A DNA stretch of 64,000 nucleotides from Hippasteria phrygiana (taxonomy: Eukaryota > Echinodermata > Asteroidea > Valvatida > Goniasteridae): contig JAZGUH010000155.1 of assembly GCA_037893225.1 (NCBI GenBank), forward strand, positions 1,240,001 through 1,304,000. The letters run 5' to 3'. Below are positions 21,801 through 32,038 of this stretch, in pieces. The translations under genes and the position numbers were made by a program. Positions within the stretch are counted from its first letter, which is position 1. Every line of letters starts with the position of its first letter. Under the pieces are notes generated by a model that was not told the DNA's origin, ran no database searches, and was given only the letters and a program-made list of their open reading frames with translations.

Positions 21801-23030
21801 CACGATCATGAAATTTTGGAATTAGGTAGAGAAAAATTCAATGTATACATTTTTATAATCGGACCGACCCTGACATGCGTTTACAATTTTTTTTCTTTTT
21901 GATGACGTTATCATGACGTCACAAAATTGTTCCCTTTTAGGACATATCTTTGAGACATACCAATGCTATAACAAAAAGAATTTCGAAAATATCTTGTTTT
22001 GTTCGCTACATATATTGAAAAGAATGTTACGATTTTAAAAATTCCAAAATTCATAAAAAAAATCACGTGATGACGTCATCGTGACGTCACTCTTCGGCTT
22101 ACAATTTCAGCTTAGGGTCTATGTTTGTGTTAAGTTTGATTAAGATCTGATTTTTTTTTAGTGACCAAAGTGCCACTGACAAAATTCGTGTACAAAGTCT
22201 ATGGGATTTGGGATAGAACTAAAATAAGAAGAAGAAATAAAAAATAAAAAATCAGAACAAAAACAAACCTTTTTCCGAAATTTTCGGAAAAGCCAATATG
22301 AAGAAGAAGAAGAAGAAGAAGAAGAAGAAGAAGAAGATATAAACTAGACTTCTATGTCTGTTACAAGAACAGAACATAGGGCTTTTCCGTTTTTCTAAAT
22401 TTTTATTCAGCATAAAAGTTGTTAAGGGTCTTGTCTTTGATAATTTTTCTAAGATCTGAGATTATTTCATGACGTGGTCTTGGCCTGTGTCAAGATTGGA
22501 GTCAATTTGATCAATGACAATATAAAATTGGAGAGTAGGCCTACAATGAAATGTGAAACATTTAAAGATTCACAAATAATCAGCCAATGACGTGATAATG
22601 ACGGCACTTTGAATTTTACATGCTAATGACAATACCAACTGGCCCACCAATTTTCATGACGATCGAACCTACTCTTATACGTGCTTCAAAAAAAGCACAT
22701 TTTTGATTACGTCATCATGACGGCACACATTTTTCGCATTTATATGTAAGTATCTATGACCTAACGGACCTAATAAAAATAATTTCGAAATTAGCATGTA
22801 CTGTTGATGAGATATGACTTTAAAAGGTTCAAAAACTAAAACAATACTATAAAATCGTATGATGACGTCATCATGACGTCACATCAATTTTCATCTGTAA
22901 CACATGCTGGCCTATCTAGATACCACGTTTCAACTTAATCGGACTTGTACTTCCATAGATATATGGTTTCGAAAAATGCCCCTTTAAGTTGACGTCACGT
23001 GACATGTGATGACCATCATTGAAAGTCAAG
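18841..23030. repeat. Diverged tandem array with paired TGACGTCA sites
   Basis: Units of about 600 bp repeat at least four times (for example 19625, 20217 and 21211 begin equivalent positions), with insertions at 20680-20920 and 22230-22390. Each unit carries several TGACGTCA palindromes, mostly as pairs: TGACGTCATCATGACGTCA before the CTCTTCGG and CCTCAATTTT blocks, and its inverse TGACGTCATGATGACGTCA before CACATTTT. I count about thirty TGACGTCA octamers by eye. Units also share blocks such as CCAACATACCAGGTTTGAAG and GTGTACAAAGTCTATGGGAT. Related single units lie at 39247-39835 and in both copies of the block at 49080-55814. No coding frame persists between units. Confidence 0.85.
22300..22337 (+). 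repeat. (GAA)n microsatellite
   Basis: About 12 GAA triplets directly after a stem-loop (CTTTTTCCGAAATTTTCGG type) inside the tandem array. Confidence 0.9.
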
Positions 23031-25149
23031 TCAGGGTTCCCACAGAAATCTGAAAACCAAATTCCATGACCTTACAGGACTTTCTAAGACTAAAACATGA
23101 CAATTTCCATGACATATAATATCATTTTGCAGAGAAAAGTTAATTGTTTGGTATTATGATACTAATGAACCCCTGATATGGTGCTAACCATTTGTTAGCT
23201 TTTGAAAATAAGTGTTAATTAATAATGCCCTCCTCCTCCCATTACAGCCATCCGATCCACCCACTTTAATAAAAAAAGATAAGATGATATATTATAAGAT
23301 GTACATAATGGCTGTGGCACTATCAGCTACCATAAGCAAGGAAGACTGTCTCAAAACAGAAGAGAGATATTAAATGGCTAAATCACATACAGCAGACACA
23401 TGGAGCTAGCACGTTAGTAGAGAGATTTACGCGAACCGGCATTGGCGACGCTATTTGCAATGCCCAATTTTCTGTCAGTGCTGCGACTGGCTTTAATTTG
23501 TTTTTATTTAGTTTTGATAATTTAATTGTTTATAATAATTGTTTTTATTTTATTGTTACTATTTTAAATGACTCATAACATTATTTTTATATTTATAACA
23601 AATTGATCAGAAATAAATTAGGCTCAAATTTTCAATAAGAAAATTAGCAATTTAGCAATAATGGTCACAACTTTTAACTGAAATTGTCCTCCAAAATAAC
23701 CAAAAAAATTCAATCAACAAAAATTCCTAATAGGGTTAACCTATCATGACTACTATTCTATTTCGATTCTTTATTACTCTTTTCAGTGATATAATATTTA
23801 AAAGAATTGTTTGTCTCTGTGGTATTATAAGTTACAGCATCATCACCATACTGGACATTTCTCATCCAAGTTGATAACAGGACCCCCCCCCCCCCCCCCC
23901 CCGCACACAATCATGGTGGAATAAAAATATTTAATGCGGCTACCATTAAATATCAACATGTAGGTATGTACAGTCTGCTTTGTTTTCTTTTAAAGTTTAT
24001 TTTCTTATAGTCTAAACAGATTGCATACAAACCATTACCCTAATAATCTCCTAGGGTGTGTGGAAAATCATCTACTGAGAATTGAGGACTTTAATGATTA
24101 AGATATCATTTACATGATTAGGTTTAATATTCAGCTACCATCTCTTATCTTGTTTTCAATTATATCATGTTTATGTGCCCACATTACATTGAGCTTACGT
24201 GTATTGAGTTAAACCTACATGTATGTGGTTCATTCCATGGAGTTGGGTACATAAAGTGTGACATTTTGCCAAAAAGGGCAATATTTAAACCCTAAAAAAT
24301 ACATTTTCTACATTTATCAGTTTTCCCTGATCTGGATACGTTGTTCATGCACATTTGCAATTAGTAGTTTTACAAGTCCAATAAAGGATTCGTTGGATTG
24401 TTTTTTCACACTCGACGAAGATATATTGTCAAAATGTGTGACATTCCTCCAAATTTGGTGTCCTGTTACACGTGAAACCAGTACCTTAAAATGTCATTAT
24501 ATTCTCTCTGCTTTTATTAATTTGTCTAATTGTTAAACCTTTTATAAACTTATAAGTAGGTCTTATTAGGGTATGAAACTTGCGACTCTTCTAAGAAAGC
24601 TGGTAGATATAGGCTTATGGGTCATTCCGTAAATGAAAAAAATATGGTGTCCATGTTACATGTGAAACAAAAACACATTTTCTGACATATTTCTTTTGAT
24701 TTGCCTTGAACATGTCTGCATTTTATGAACTAGTTAAGGATATATATCTCTAATGAAAAGATATGAAAATCAGACCTCTTCAGTAAATATGAGGCATAAA
24801 ATATGATTTTTTGTGGATTTTACATGTAACATAGACACTGGTGTCAATGTTACATGTGAAACCCATCGCTTATTTGTACCATATCACTGTAAATTTCAAT
24901 TGCAAAAGTCTGACTTCCATTTGTTCAATATTGCTGTCTGTAAGTACACAGAAGGTGGTTTTTTAAAGAAAGTGTTGAATAAAGTTCTTAAGATATGGCA
25001 AAAGTTAGGTACTGCAGCTCAATTCTGTTTGATCCACTGCCATCTTCACTGACATGTACATGCTGTCATCAAATCTAAAATAAGGAACAATACAAATTGT
25101 CCCCTGTGTATTTTTATATTTTATTCATGTGTTGTGTTTTGGGGTTTTT
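23031..25149. other. No gene; ACATGTGAAAC repeats, C20 at 23883-23902
   Basis: TTACA[TC]GTGAAAC recurs near 24465, 24656 and 24850 within loosely similar 190-bp segments preceded by GTGTCC or GTGTCAATG. A 20-nt C run lies at 23883-23902. No exon or protein motif. Confidence 0.5.
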
Positions 25150-25953
25150 ATCTGGGGGTTCAGGGTGAGCTGGTTGGGTTTATAATTTGTACAGATACAT
25201 GCAGGCCCCCAGGCCCAATTTGCAGACTGGGCTGTGTATAATAATTATTACCTTCTCTGAGACAATTAGGGGCATATCTCACTCCCCGAAAACAACTTTT
25301 TAAAGTTGTGTTGAAAATGCATGTCCAACATGGCAAAGCATTGCCAAAATATTGCAGTATTATATGTGACAATGTTTGTATTTTAGACATCAAACTCTTC
25401 AGTATATTCAGTTGGTGGGGGTTTGAAAGTAAAATCTCTCTTCATAATCGTGTCATCATATGGCACAACGTTTAGTTGGAGGCTTTTGTTGGGGAATTTT
25501 CACTACTAAACAGTTTGTGTTCACTATACATAGCCTAATTATTCTTGGCAGTGTCTGGTCACAAATTCATGTACATGTACTACAGTGTTTACAAACATGT
25601 ACATGTACATGTACATGTAAATTTCTGTCTCATTTTCCACAAATCTTTAGGAAATAAATCTTGAAATAAGTTGTGCCACATACTTAGACAAACAGGGTTG
25701 GTTATTTTCCAAGATTTCGCTGTTTCTGACCCATGCTGGTAGGGGTATTAAAGTAAAATCTCTCCTCAGAATTGTGTAATTTTGTTGGGGAATTTTCACT
25801 ACAGTGTTTACATACATGTACAGTAAATTTGTGTCTCATTTTCCACAAATATTTAGGAGATAAATCTTTAAGTAACAGGTTGTGGCACATATTTAGACAA
25901 GCAGGGTAGGTCAATTTCCAAGATTTCGCTGTTTCTGACTAGCTGGTTGGGTT
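25150..25953. repeat. Tandem host repeat, first unit and start of second
   Basis: From GCTGGTTGGGTTTATAA at 25168 the sequence runs through a GACTGGGCTGT block, an AGCATTG block and a CAAGATTTCGCTG block, then begins again at 25941 (AGCTGGTTGGGTTT). The second unit is cut by the gypsy element and resumes at 30404. A related segment occurs at 51950-52380 and 55380-55810. Confidence 0.75.
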
Positions 25954-26177
25954 TGTAGCGCCCTCTATAACTGAACTTACAGGAGTAACGAACTCGGACA
26001 CAAACAAACACTCTAGAGTTCAGAGGTCGTCCCTGTTGTGTTGTGCTTTTATTATATTGTTATACGAATGATTTGTGAGTTTCCAGAATCCGAAAAATAA
26101 ACCAGCATCCAAAGTTGTCATTCAAAATAAACAGTCTACAAGTAATCATACTTTCTTAGTGTACATCCCACACTAAA
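25954..26177 (+). repeat. 5' LTR
   Basis: Begins TGTAGCGCCCTC and ends CACACTAAA. It matches 30180-30403 over the full length except two substitutions near the AATAAA-like sequence. It should contain promoter and polyadenylation signals; an AATAAACC motif is visible in its middle. Confidence 0.93.
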
Positions 26178-26178
26178 T

Positions 26179-26196
26179 TGGTGACCCAGACGTGAT
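26179..26196 (+). other. Primer-binding site, tRNA-Trp type
   Basis: TGGTGACCCAGACGTGAT begins 1-2 nt after the LTR and is complementary, with about one mismatch, to the expected 3' end of a tRNA-Trp. The Trp primer is a hallmark of CsRn1-like gypsy elements. Confidence 0.75.
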
Positions 26197-26249
26197 ATTT
26201 AACGATAGATTCGAAGGAAGAGATTCTGGGAAACGTCGCAGCGGTGAGC

Positions 26250-27005
26250 ATGAAATTGCCGCCATATTGGCCTGCAGACCCGCATGTGTGGTTCGCACAG
26301 GTCGAAGCACAATTTACCACGCGTGGCATCACGGCGGACGCAACGAAATTCGCCTATATCATCTCAGCGTTGACACCAGAGATCGCCCAAGAGGTGAGAG
26401 ACTTACTTCTTGATCCTCCCAAGGAGAACCCATACAAAATCCTACGCGCGGAACTGATCAAACGCACGTCTGCAACTGAGCAAAAGAGGCTGCAACAACT
26501 CCTCACCGCAGAGGTTCTCGGCGACAGGAAACCTTCACAACTGCTTCGCCATATGAGACAGTTGCTTGGGGATCGAGTATTGGAGGAGTCAATCCTTCGT
26601 CAGTTATTCCTTCAACGACTTCCGACAAATGTACAAATGGTGCTTGCATCAACAGGAGACAGTGTGAAACTAGAACAGCTGGCAGAGCTAGCTGACAAGA
26701 TCATCGATGTAGCTGCACCACTACAGCCTATCAATGTGGTTACTCCTGCTACAGTCGCAAGTGCCGCACCGACAGAACTCGAACTCTTACGCAGAGAGGT
26801 GAACCAGTTGGCTCTTCAGATAAAGGCCTTGACAACCCAACCTACTCGCTCCCGTAGCCGCTCACGCAGTCGCTCCTTTCGCTCATCTCCCTCCAATGCA
26901 GACATCGACTCGACACTGTGTTGGTACCACGCTACTTTCGGAGAGAAAGCACACAAATGCCAGAAGCCATGCCAGTTCTCGGAAAACGCAAACGCCAGCA
27001 ACTAG
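26250..27005 (+). CDS. gag: gag (capsid and CHCC zinc motif)
   Basis: 251 codons from ATG at 26250 to TAG at 27003-27005; two residues upstream of the ATG are also open. The N-terminal half is a gypsy-type capsid with [12 protein letters not shown] and a block around [22 protein letters not shown] marks the capsid C-terminal region. Near the end an Arg/Ser-rich stretch (about residues 205-220) precedes [18 protein letters not shown], a C-x2-H-x9-C-x3-C zinc motif that replaces the usual CCHC knuckle. The product would assemble the cytoplasmic particle and package the RNA. The gene is intact in this copy and overlaps the pol frame by about 88 nt. Confidence 0.88.
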   Translation: MKLPPYWPADPHVWFAQVEAQFTTRGITADATKFAYIISALTPEIAQEVRDLLLDPPKENPYKILRAELIKRTSATEQKRLQQLLTAEVLGDRKPSQLLRHMRQLLGDRVLEESILRQLFLQRLPTNVQMVLASTGDSVKLEQLAELADKIIDVAAPLQPINVVTPATVASAAPTELELLRREVNQLALQIKALTTQPTRSRSRSRSRSFRSSPSNADIDSTLCWYHATFGEKAHKCQKPCQFSENANASN

Positions 27006-30000
27006 GGGCGACAAGTTCAGCTTGCTACACGAATAGTCGCCTATTTCATGTGTTGGATCGCGCTTCAGGGAAACGCTTCCTCATTGACACTGGGGCAGAA
27101 GTGAGTGTTATCCCACCTACGCAGCTTGACCGTCGTCATCCACACAATGGTCGTCAATTGCAAGCAGCCAATAACTCGACCATCAAAACCTACGGTGAGC
27201 GATCACTCACGCTGGATTTAGGTCTACGGAGAACGTGTAGATGGATTTTCGTCATAGCAGATGTGCCAATACTAGGTGCAGATTTCCTGCGTCATTTTAA
27301 CCTGATGGTGGACATGCGGCATTGCAGACTCCTAGATGCTATGACAAATATCGGCGTAAACGGAACGGCATCCAAGGAACAATCACTCTGCACAACGTTC
27401 GTTACACTTGATCCACAGTCGCCGTATCATTCCCTGGTGAGGGAGTTTCCGAACATCACACAGCCATGCTATCAGGATACGGCTGTTAAGCATGACGTCA
27501 CCCACAACATTGAAACAAAGGGGCCTTCAGTTTCAGCCCGTCCACGCCGTCTCGCACCCGATAGACTACAAATTGCACGACAAGAATTTGAACACATGAT
27601 GCAACTCGGTATCATTCGCCCTTCGAACAGTAATTGGGCATCACCGCTCCACATGGTCCCCAAAAAGACACCTGGTGACTGGAGACCATGTGGGGATTAC
27701 CGTGCGCTGAACAACAGCACAGTGCCTGATCGCTATCCCATCCCGCATATTCAAGACTTCGCGGCATCATTGCATGGCAGACACGTCTTCTCGAAAATTG
27801 ACCTCGTTCGTACATATCATCAGATACCGGTAGAGCCAGCCGATGTTCCAAAGACCGCGATCACCACGCCCTTCGGACTTTTCGAGTTCGTTCGGATGCC
27901 ATTCGGACTCCGCAATGCGGCACAGACATTTCAACGCTTCATCGACCAGGTAGTGCGGGGCCTTGATTTCTGCTATGCCTACATCGACGATCTCCTCATC
28001 GCAAGTGCTGACGCTGAAGAACACGAACGCCACCTCCGGTTACTGTTCAGCCGCCTGTCCGAATATGGCATTATTGTCAATCCTGCAAAATGCGAGTTGG
28101 GTGTGGAATCACTCAATTTCCTGGTACATCACGTTGACTCTCACGGTATTCGTCCACTGGAGGAGAAGGTCAAGGTCATCAAGGACTTTCCTCAACCCAC
28201 AACGCGTCGTAAACTCTAGGAATTCCTCGGCTTGATAAATTTCTATCGCCGCTTCATTCCTCATGCTGCTGATGCCCTCCAGCCACTCACGACACTCGCG
28301 GGTTCTGGTAAGATATCCCAATCACTCACTTTGGACAGTACAGCGGTTTCCGCATTCGAGACAGTCAAAACACTCCTCGCCGATGCCACGATGCTTGCGC
28401 ACCCGAAACCGAATGCGCCAGTCTGCGTCATGACCGACGCTTCAGACGTAGCCATTGGTGCCGTTCTACAGCAACATGTTAACAATGCATGGCATCCACT
28501 CGCGTTTTTCTCACGCAAGCTCAAACCTGCTGAGATGCGATACAGCACTTTCGGTCGCGAACTTCTCGCCATCTACCTTGCCATCCGCCACTTCAAACAC
28601 TCCCTAGAAGGACGCCAGTTCCACGTCCTCACCGACCACAAACCGCTGGTGTATGCACTCGCGGCCACGACAGATCGCTATTCACCCCGCGAGATTCGCC
28701 ACTTGGACTTTATATCGCAATTCACAACGGATATTCGCCATGTGAGCGGTGTCAACAACCCAGCAGCAGACACACTCTCGCGACTAGAACTGAACTCAAC
28801 CGTCATGCCTGAAGCCATCGATTTTGGCCTAATTGCTGCTGCGCAACAGGGTGATGACGAGTTACGCAAGCTTCGTTCAACAACTACATCACTCACGCTT
28901 GAGGCTGTTCCGCTGGGTGCAAAAGACCCCACACGCACATTGGTTTGTGATATGTCGACAGGTACCCCGCGTCCATTTGTGCCATCAGATTTTCGTCGTT
29001 CTGTTTTCAATGCCCTTCACGACCTTTCACACCCGGGTGTTCGGGCAACGCAACGACTCGTCACTGCACGATATGTCTGGCCAGGGATCAACCGCGACGT
29101 CCGCCACTAGGCCCGTACCTGCATACAATGCCAGCGAGTGAAAGTTCAGCGCCACACCACCACACCGTTGTCCACTTTTGCAACACCTGATGCTCGATTC
29201 GACCATGTACACATCGACCTTGTCGGACCCCTGCCACACTCAAACGGCCACACGTACCTACTCACCTGCATTGACCGTTTCACTCGCTGGCCGGAGGCGA
29301 TTCCAATCCCTGACATAACTGCTGACACGGTTGCACACGCATTCGTCGATCGATGGATTTCGACCTTTGGCGTTTCATCAACAATCACGACTGATCGTGG
29401 ACGCCAATTCGAATCAGCACTCTTCACCGCCTTGGTCCAACTCCTCGGAGCGAAAAGGGTCCGTACCACGTCATACCACCCCATCGCTAACGGACTCGTT
29501 GACCGTTTTCACCGCCAGCTCAAAGCGTCACTCAAAGCCCACGGTGACACCAACAAATGGACCGAAACACTGCCGATCGTCTTGCTCGGTATTCGCACTG
29601 CTCTGAAAGAGGACTTGGGGCATAGCACAGCCGAGTTGGTTTATGGGACAACACTGCGTTTACCCGGTGAGTTCTTTAATCCGGGGTCAGATGATTCGCA
29701 GCTCAACCCGGCAAACTATGTCCACCGCCTCAAAAACATAATGGGTCAACTTCGACCGACTCCACCTCGACCGCATCAACGCAAAAGTCATGTTGACAAA
29801 GCACTGCAGACAGGCACACATGTTTTTATCAGGCATGACGCAGTCCGCAAACCACTACAGTCCCCGTACGACGGTCCCTATAGAGTGGTTAGTCGCTCTG
29901 ACAAACACTTCGTCATTGACATCAATGGTCGGATGGATACAGTCAGTCTAGATCGCTTAAAGGCAGCCCATATCGATCCAGCTATGGTTCAATCACCTCC

Positions 30001-30175
30001 ATCCACTGCAGTGTCATCTTACCAACCGCCGCTTGCACCTGCAACACCACCAGCAACTGTGTCTGTTCCTACAGCTGCAGCACAAACTCCATCTCCATCC
30101 AGTCGCACTACCCGTTCAGGCCGCCACGTTCATTGGCCTGCACGATTTCTTGACACGATCACTCGCTACGTCTAA
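26918..30175 (+). pseudogene. pol: pol: protease, RT, RNase H, integrase (two stops)
   Basis: One frame, -1 relative to gag, holds all domains in gypsy order. Protease: [14 protein letters not shown] (Asp-Thr-Gly near 27086). Reverse transcriptase: [19 protein letters not shown] and YIDD at 27980-27991. RNase H: VMTDASDVAIGA near 28428 and LTDHKPLVYAL. Integrase: a His-His-Cys-Cys zinc region around 29020-29140, catalytic Asp at 29216 and 29393, then VDRFHR where the family has VERFHR, and a GPY module ([10 protein letters not shown]). TAG codons at 28217-28219 (between RT and RNase H) and 29108-29110 (inside the zinc region) break the frame. The tail after the GPY module is Pro/Thr/Ser-rich. 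The product would have been a polyprotein made by -1 frameshifting. Confidence 0.9.
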
Positions 30176-30179
30176 CTCC

Positions 30180-30403
30180 TGTAGCGCCCTCTATAACTGA
30201 ACTTACAGGAGTAACGAACTCGGACACAAACAAACACTCTAGAGTTCAGAGGTCGTCCCTGTTGTGTTGTGCTTTTATTATATTGTTATACGAATGATTT
30301 GTGAGTTTCCAGAATCCGGAAAATAAACCAGCATCCTAAGTTGTCATTCAAAATAAACAGTCTACAAGTAATCATACTTTCTTAGTGTACATCCCACACT
30401 AAA
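30180..30403 (+). repeat. 3' LTR
   Basis: Second LTR, two differences from the first by eye. It begins 5 bp after the pol stop codon and is followed by GGTTTATAG, the continuation of the interrupted host repeat. Confidence 0.93.
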
Positions 30404-30955
30404 GGTTTATAGTTTGTACAGATGTACTACATGTAGGCCCTACTTGCAGACTGGGCTGTAACTTTTCTGAGACAAGACTAGTATAGGGGTATAACTCACT
30501 CCCCAACAACAACTTGTTCAAGTTGTGTTGAAAATGTCTGTCCAACATGTCAAAGCATTTATCTGCAATCCATTCATGTTCAGAATTGTGTAATCACATA
30601 AGTTTGAGGCTTTTGTTGGAGAATTTGCACTGCTAAATAGAAGAAAACATGTTTGTTTTGACTTTACATGTATTCTTGGCAGTGTATGGTCACAAATTTC
30701 TTTTAGAAATGTACATGTAGAGTGTTCATATATATATATATATTGTACTGTGTACATTTCTATCTCATATTCCACAAATATTTAGGAGATAAATCTTTAA
30801 AAAATAACACGTAGTGCCACATATTTATACAAGCAGGGTTGGTTATTTTCCAAGATTTCGCTGCTTCTGAACCATGCTGGTGCGGGATATTAAAGTAAAA
30901 TTTCGCAATTTTCGACATGCTTACCTGAATATCTGGACCACCAAATTGAAACATG
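30404..30955. repeat. Tandem host repeat, rest of second unit
   Basis: Continues the unit that starts at 25941: GTTTATAGTTTGTACAGAT, then the GACTGGGCTGT block, a TATATATATATA run at 30728 and the CAAGATTTCGCTG block at 30853, in the same order as in unit 1. Confidence 0.75.
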
Positions 30956-31726
30956 TTGCTGACCTACTGAACTTCCTCCATGATTGGACCCTCTATCGCC
31001 TTTTTAAACGTTTGGACATGATCTGCCGATAGTAGGGTCCAAGGTCGTCTGCAGTGATCGTGTGGTTTTTCTGAAAATGTATCTGAAGTCTCAACAAAAG
31101 CATCCGGTTTCACCCTTACAACGGCCTCCAAAATGCTAGATACGTCCCCTGAGATACAAGAAGAGTTCGAGGATTAAGGTGCAGACACTAAGGTTAAAAT
31201 ACGAGCCGGACGAAAAGTCGAACTTCACGTCCAACTCCAAGAGACACCCGTTGAGCCCCGAGGCGCGCGCAGTGCCGCTGGCCGATATACGCAAACATGT
31301 ATCCATGTCATGTTTAAGAATCCACTACCATATGCACAGCTCGTTTGTGCATGCTCCGGGTTGCACGAAAAATGTTTTTTCGGGTTTAACTTGATCGTAT
31401 TCTCATTTTGAGGGGATCAGTCGCTGCATTAATGACTACTCTGCATTTTGGGTGAGTGTTTGGTTGATATATTCAGGGAAACGGAAGATATCGGCGCTCC
31501 AAACAAAAACCGCTGTGAACCCAATGTAAATCCTTCCAGCTCTAAACGGCGAATCTCGCATGTACGGATAGATTTTGTTGTTGTTGCAGACTATAATTAT
31601 GTGTAATTATGTGTGTGGAAATTTGGCATCTGCAGCGTATGTACGTACTTTGTTAGGCTTGATTCTGCATGATTAGGAAGTTAGCGAAACGTTACGCACG
31701 GTTCCGGATACCTATTTTTAAATTTC
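30956..31726. other. No gene recognised
   Basis: No domain, exon signal or repeat identified with confidence. Confidence 0.45.
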
Positions 31727-31745
31727 GGGGACTTCTAAAGTCCCC
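31727..31745 (-). other. Possible 3'-terminal hairpin of the LINE
   Basis: GGGGACTT and AAGTCCCC form an 8-bp stem with a 3-nt loop at the inferred 3' end. Some LINE reverse transcriptases recognise a 3' stem-loop; that role here is inference. Confidence 0.4.
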
Positions 31746-32038
31746 GGGGTAGGATACCCACGCTATACCTAGATACGTGAGGCTTCGAGCCCCCCTACCC
31801 CTGACTACGTTTGAACATCAAAAATCAAACACTAAACAAGCACATTACACGAAGACAGTGTAGCCTCGCTACCCATGCATCACCATGAGGGGGTACGACC
31901 CCCCTGTTTTCAACCAAAAAACGGTGAACAAAAATATCACAAGGAACAAGCAGTAAACAAGACGTATAAGAACAAGCAAAACATGTGAACAAATTAGTTC
32001 AGAAAAAAGACGGGAGACAGAAGCTCCAAAAAATGACT

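Larger units (their letters stand above)
25954..30403 (+). mobile_element. Ty3/gypsy LTR retrotransposon, CsRn1/Kabuki-like
   Basis: Complete 4.45-kb element with two 224-bp LTRs that differ at only two positions by eye, a Trp-tRNA-type primer site, gag, and pol in the -1 frame. The unusual CHCC gag motif, the Trp-type primer site and an apparent 4-bp target duplication GGTT (25950-25953 and 30404-30407; GGTTT if the LTR starts one base later) are the features reported for the CsRn1 group. Two nonsense codons and a changed integrase residue make this copy defective although its LTRs are young. Confidence 0.9.

Noticed and set aside
31179..31394. Small open frame of 71 codons
   Set aside because: No motif, no exon signals and no conserved neighbour; expected by chance.
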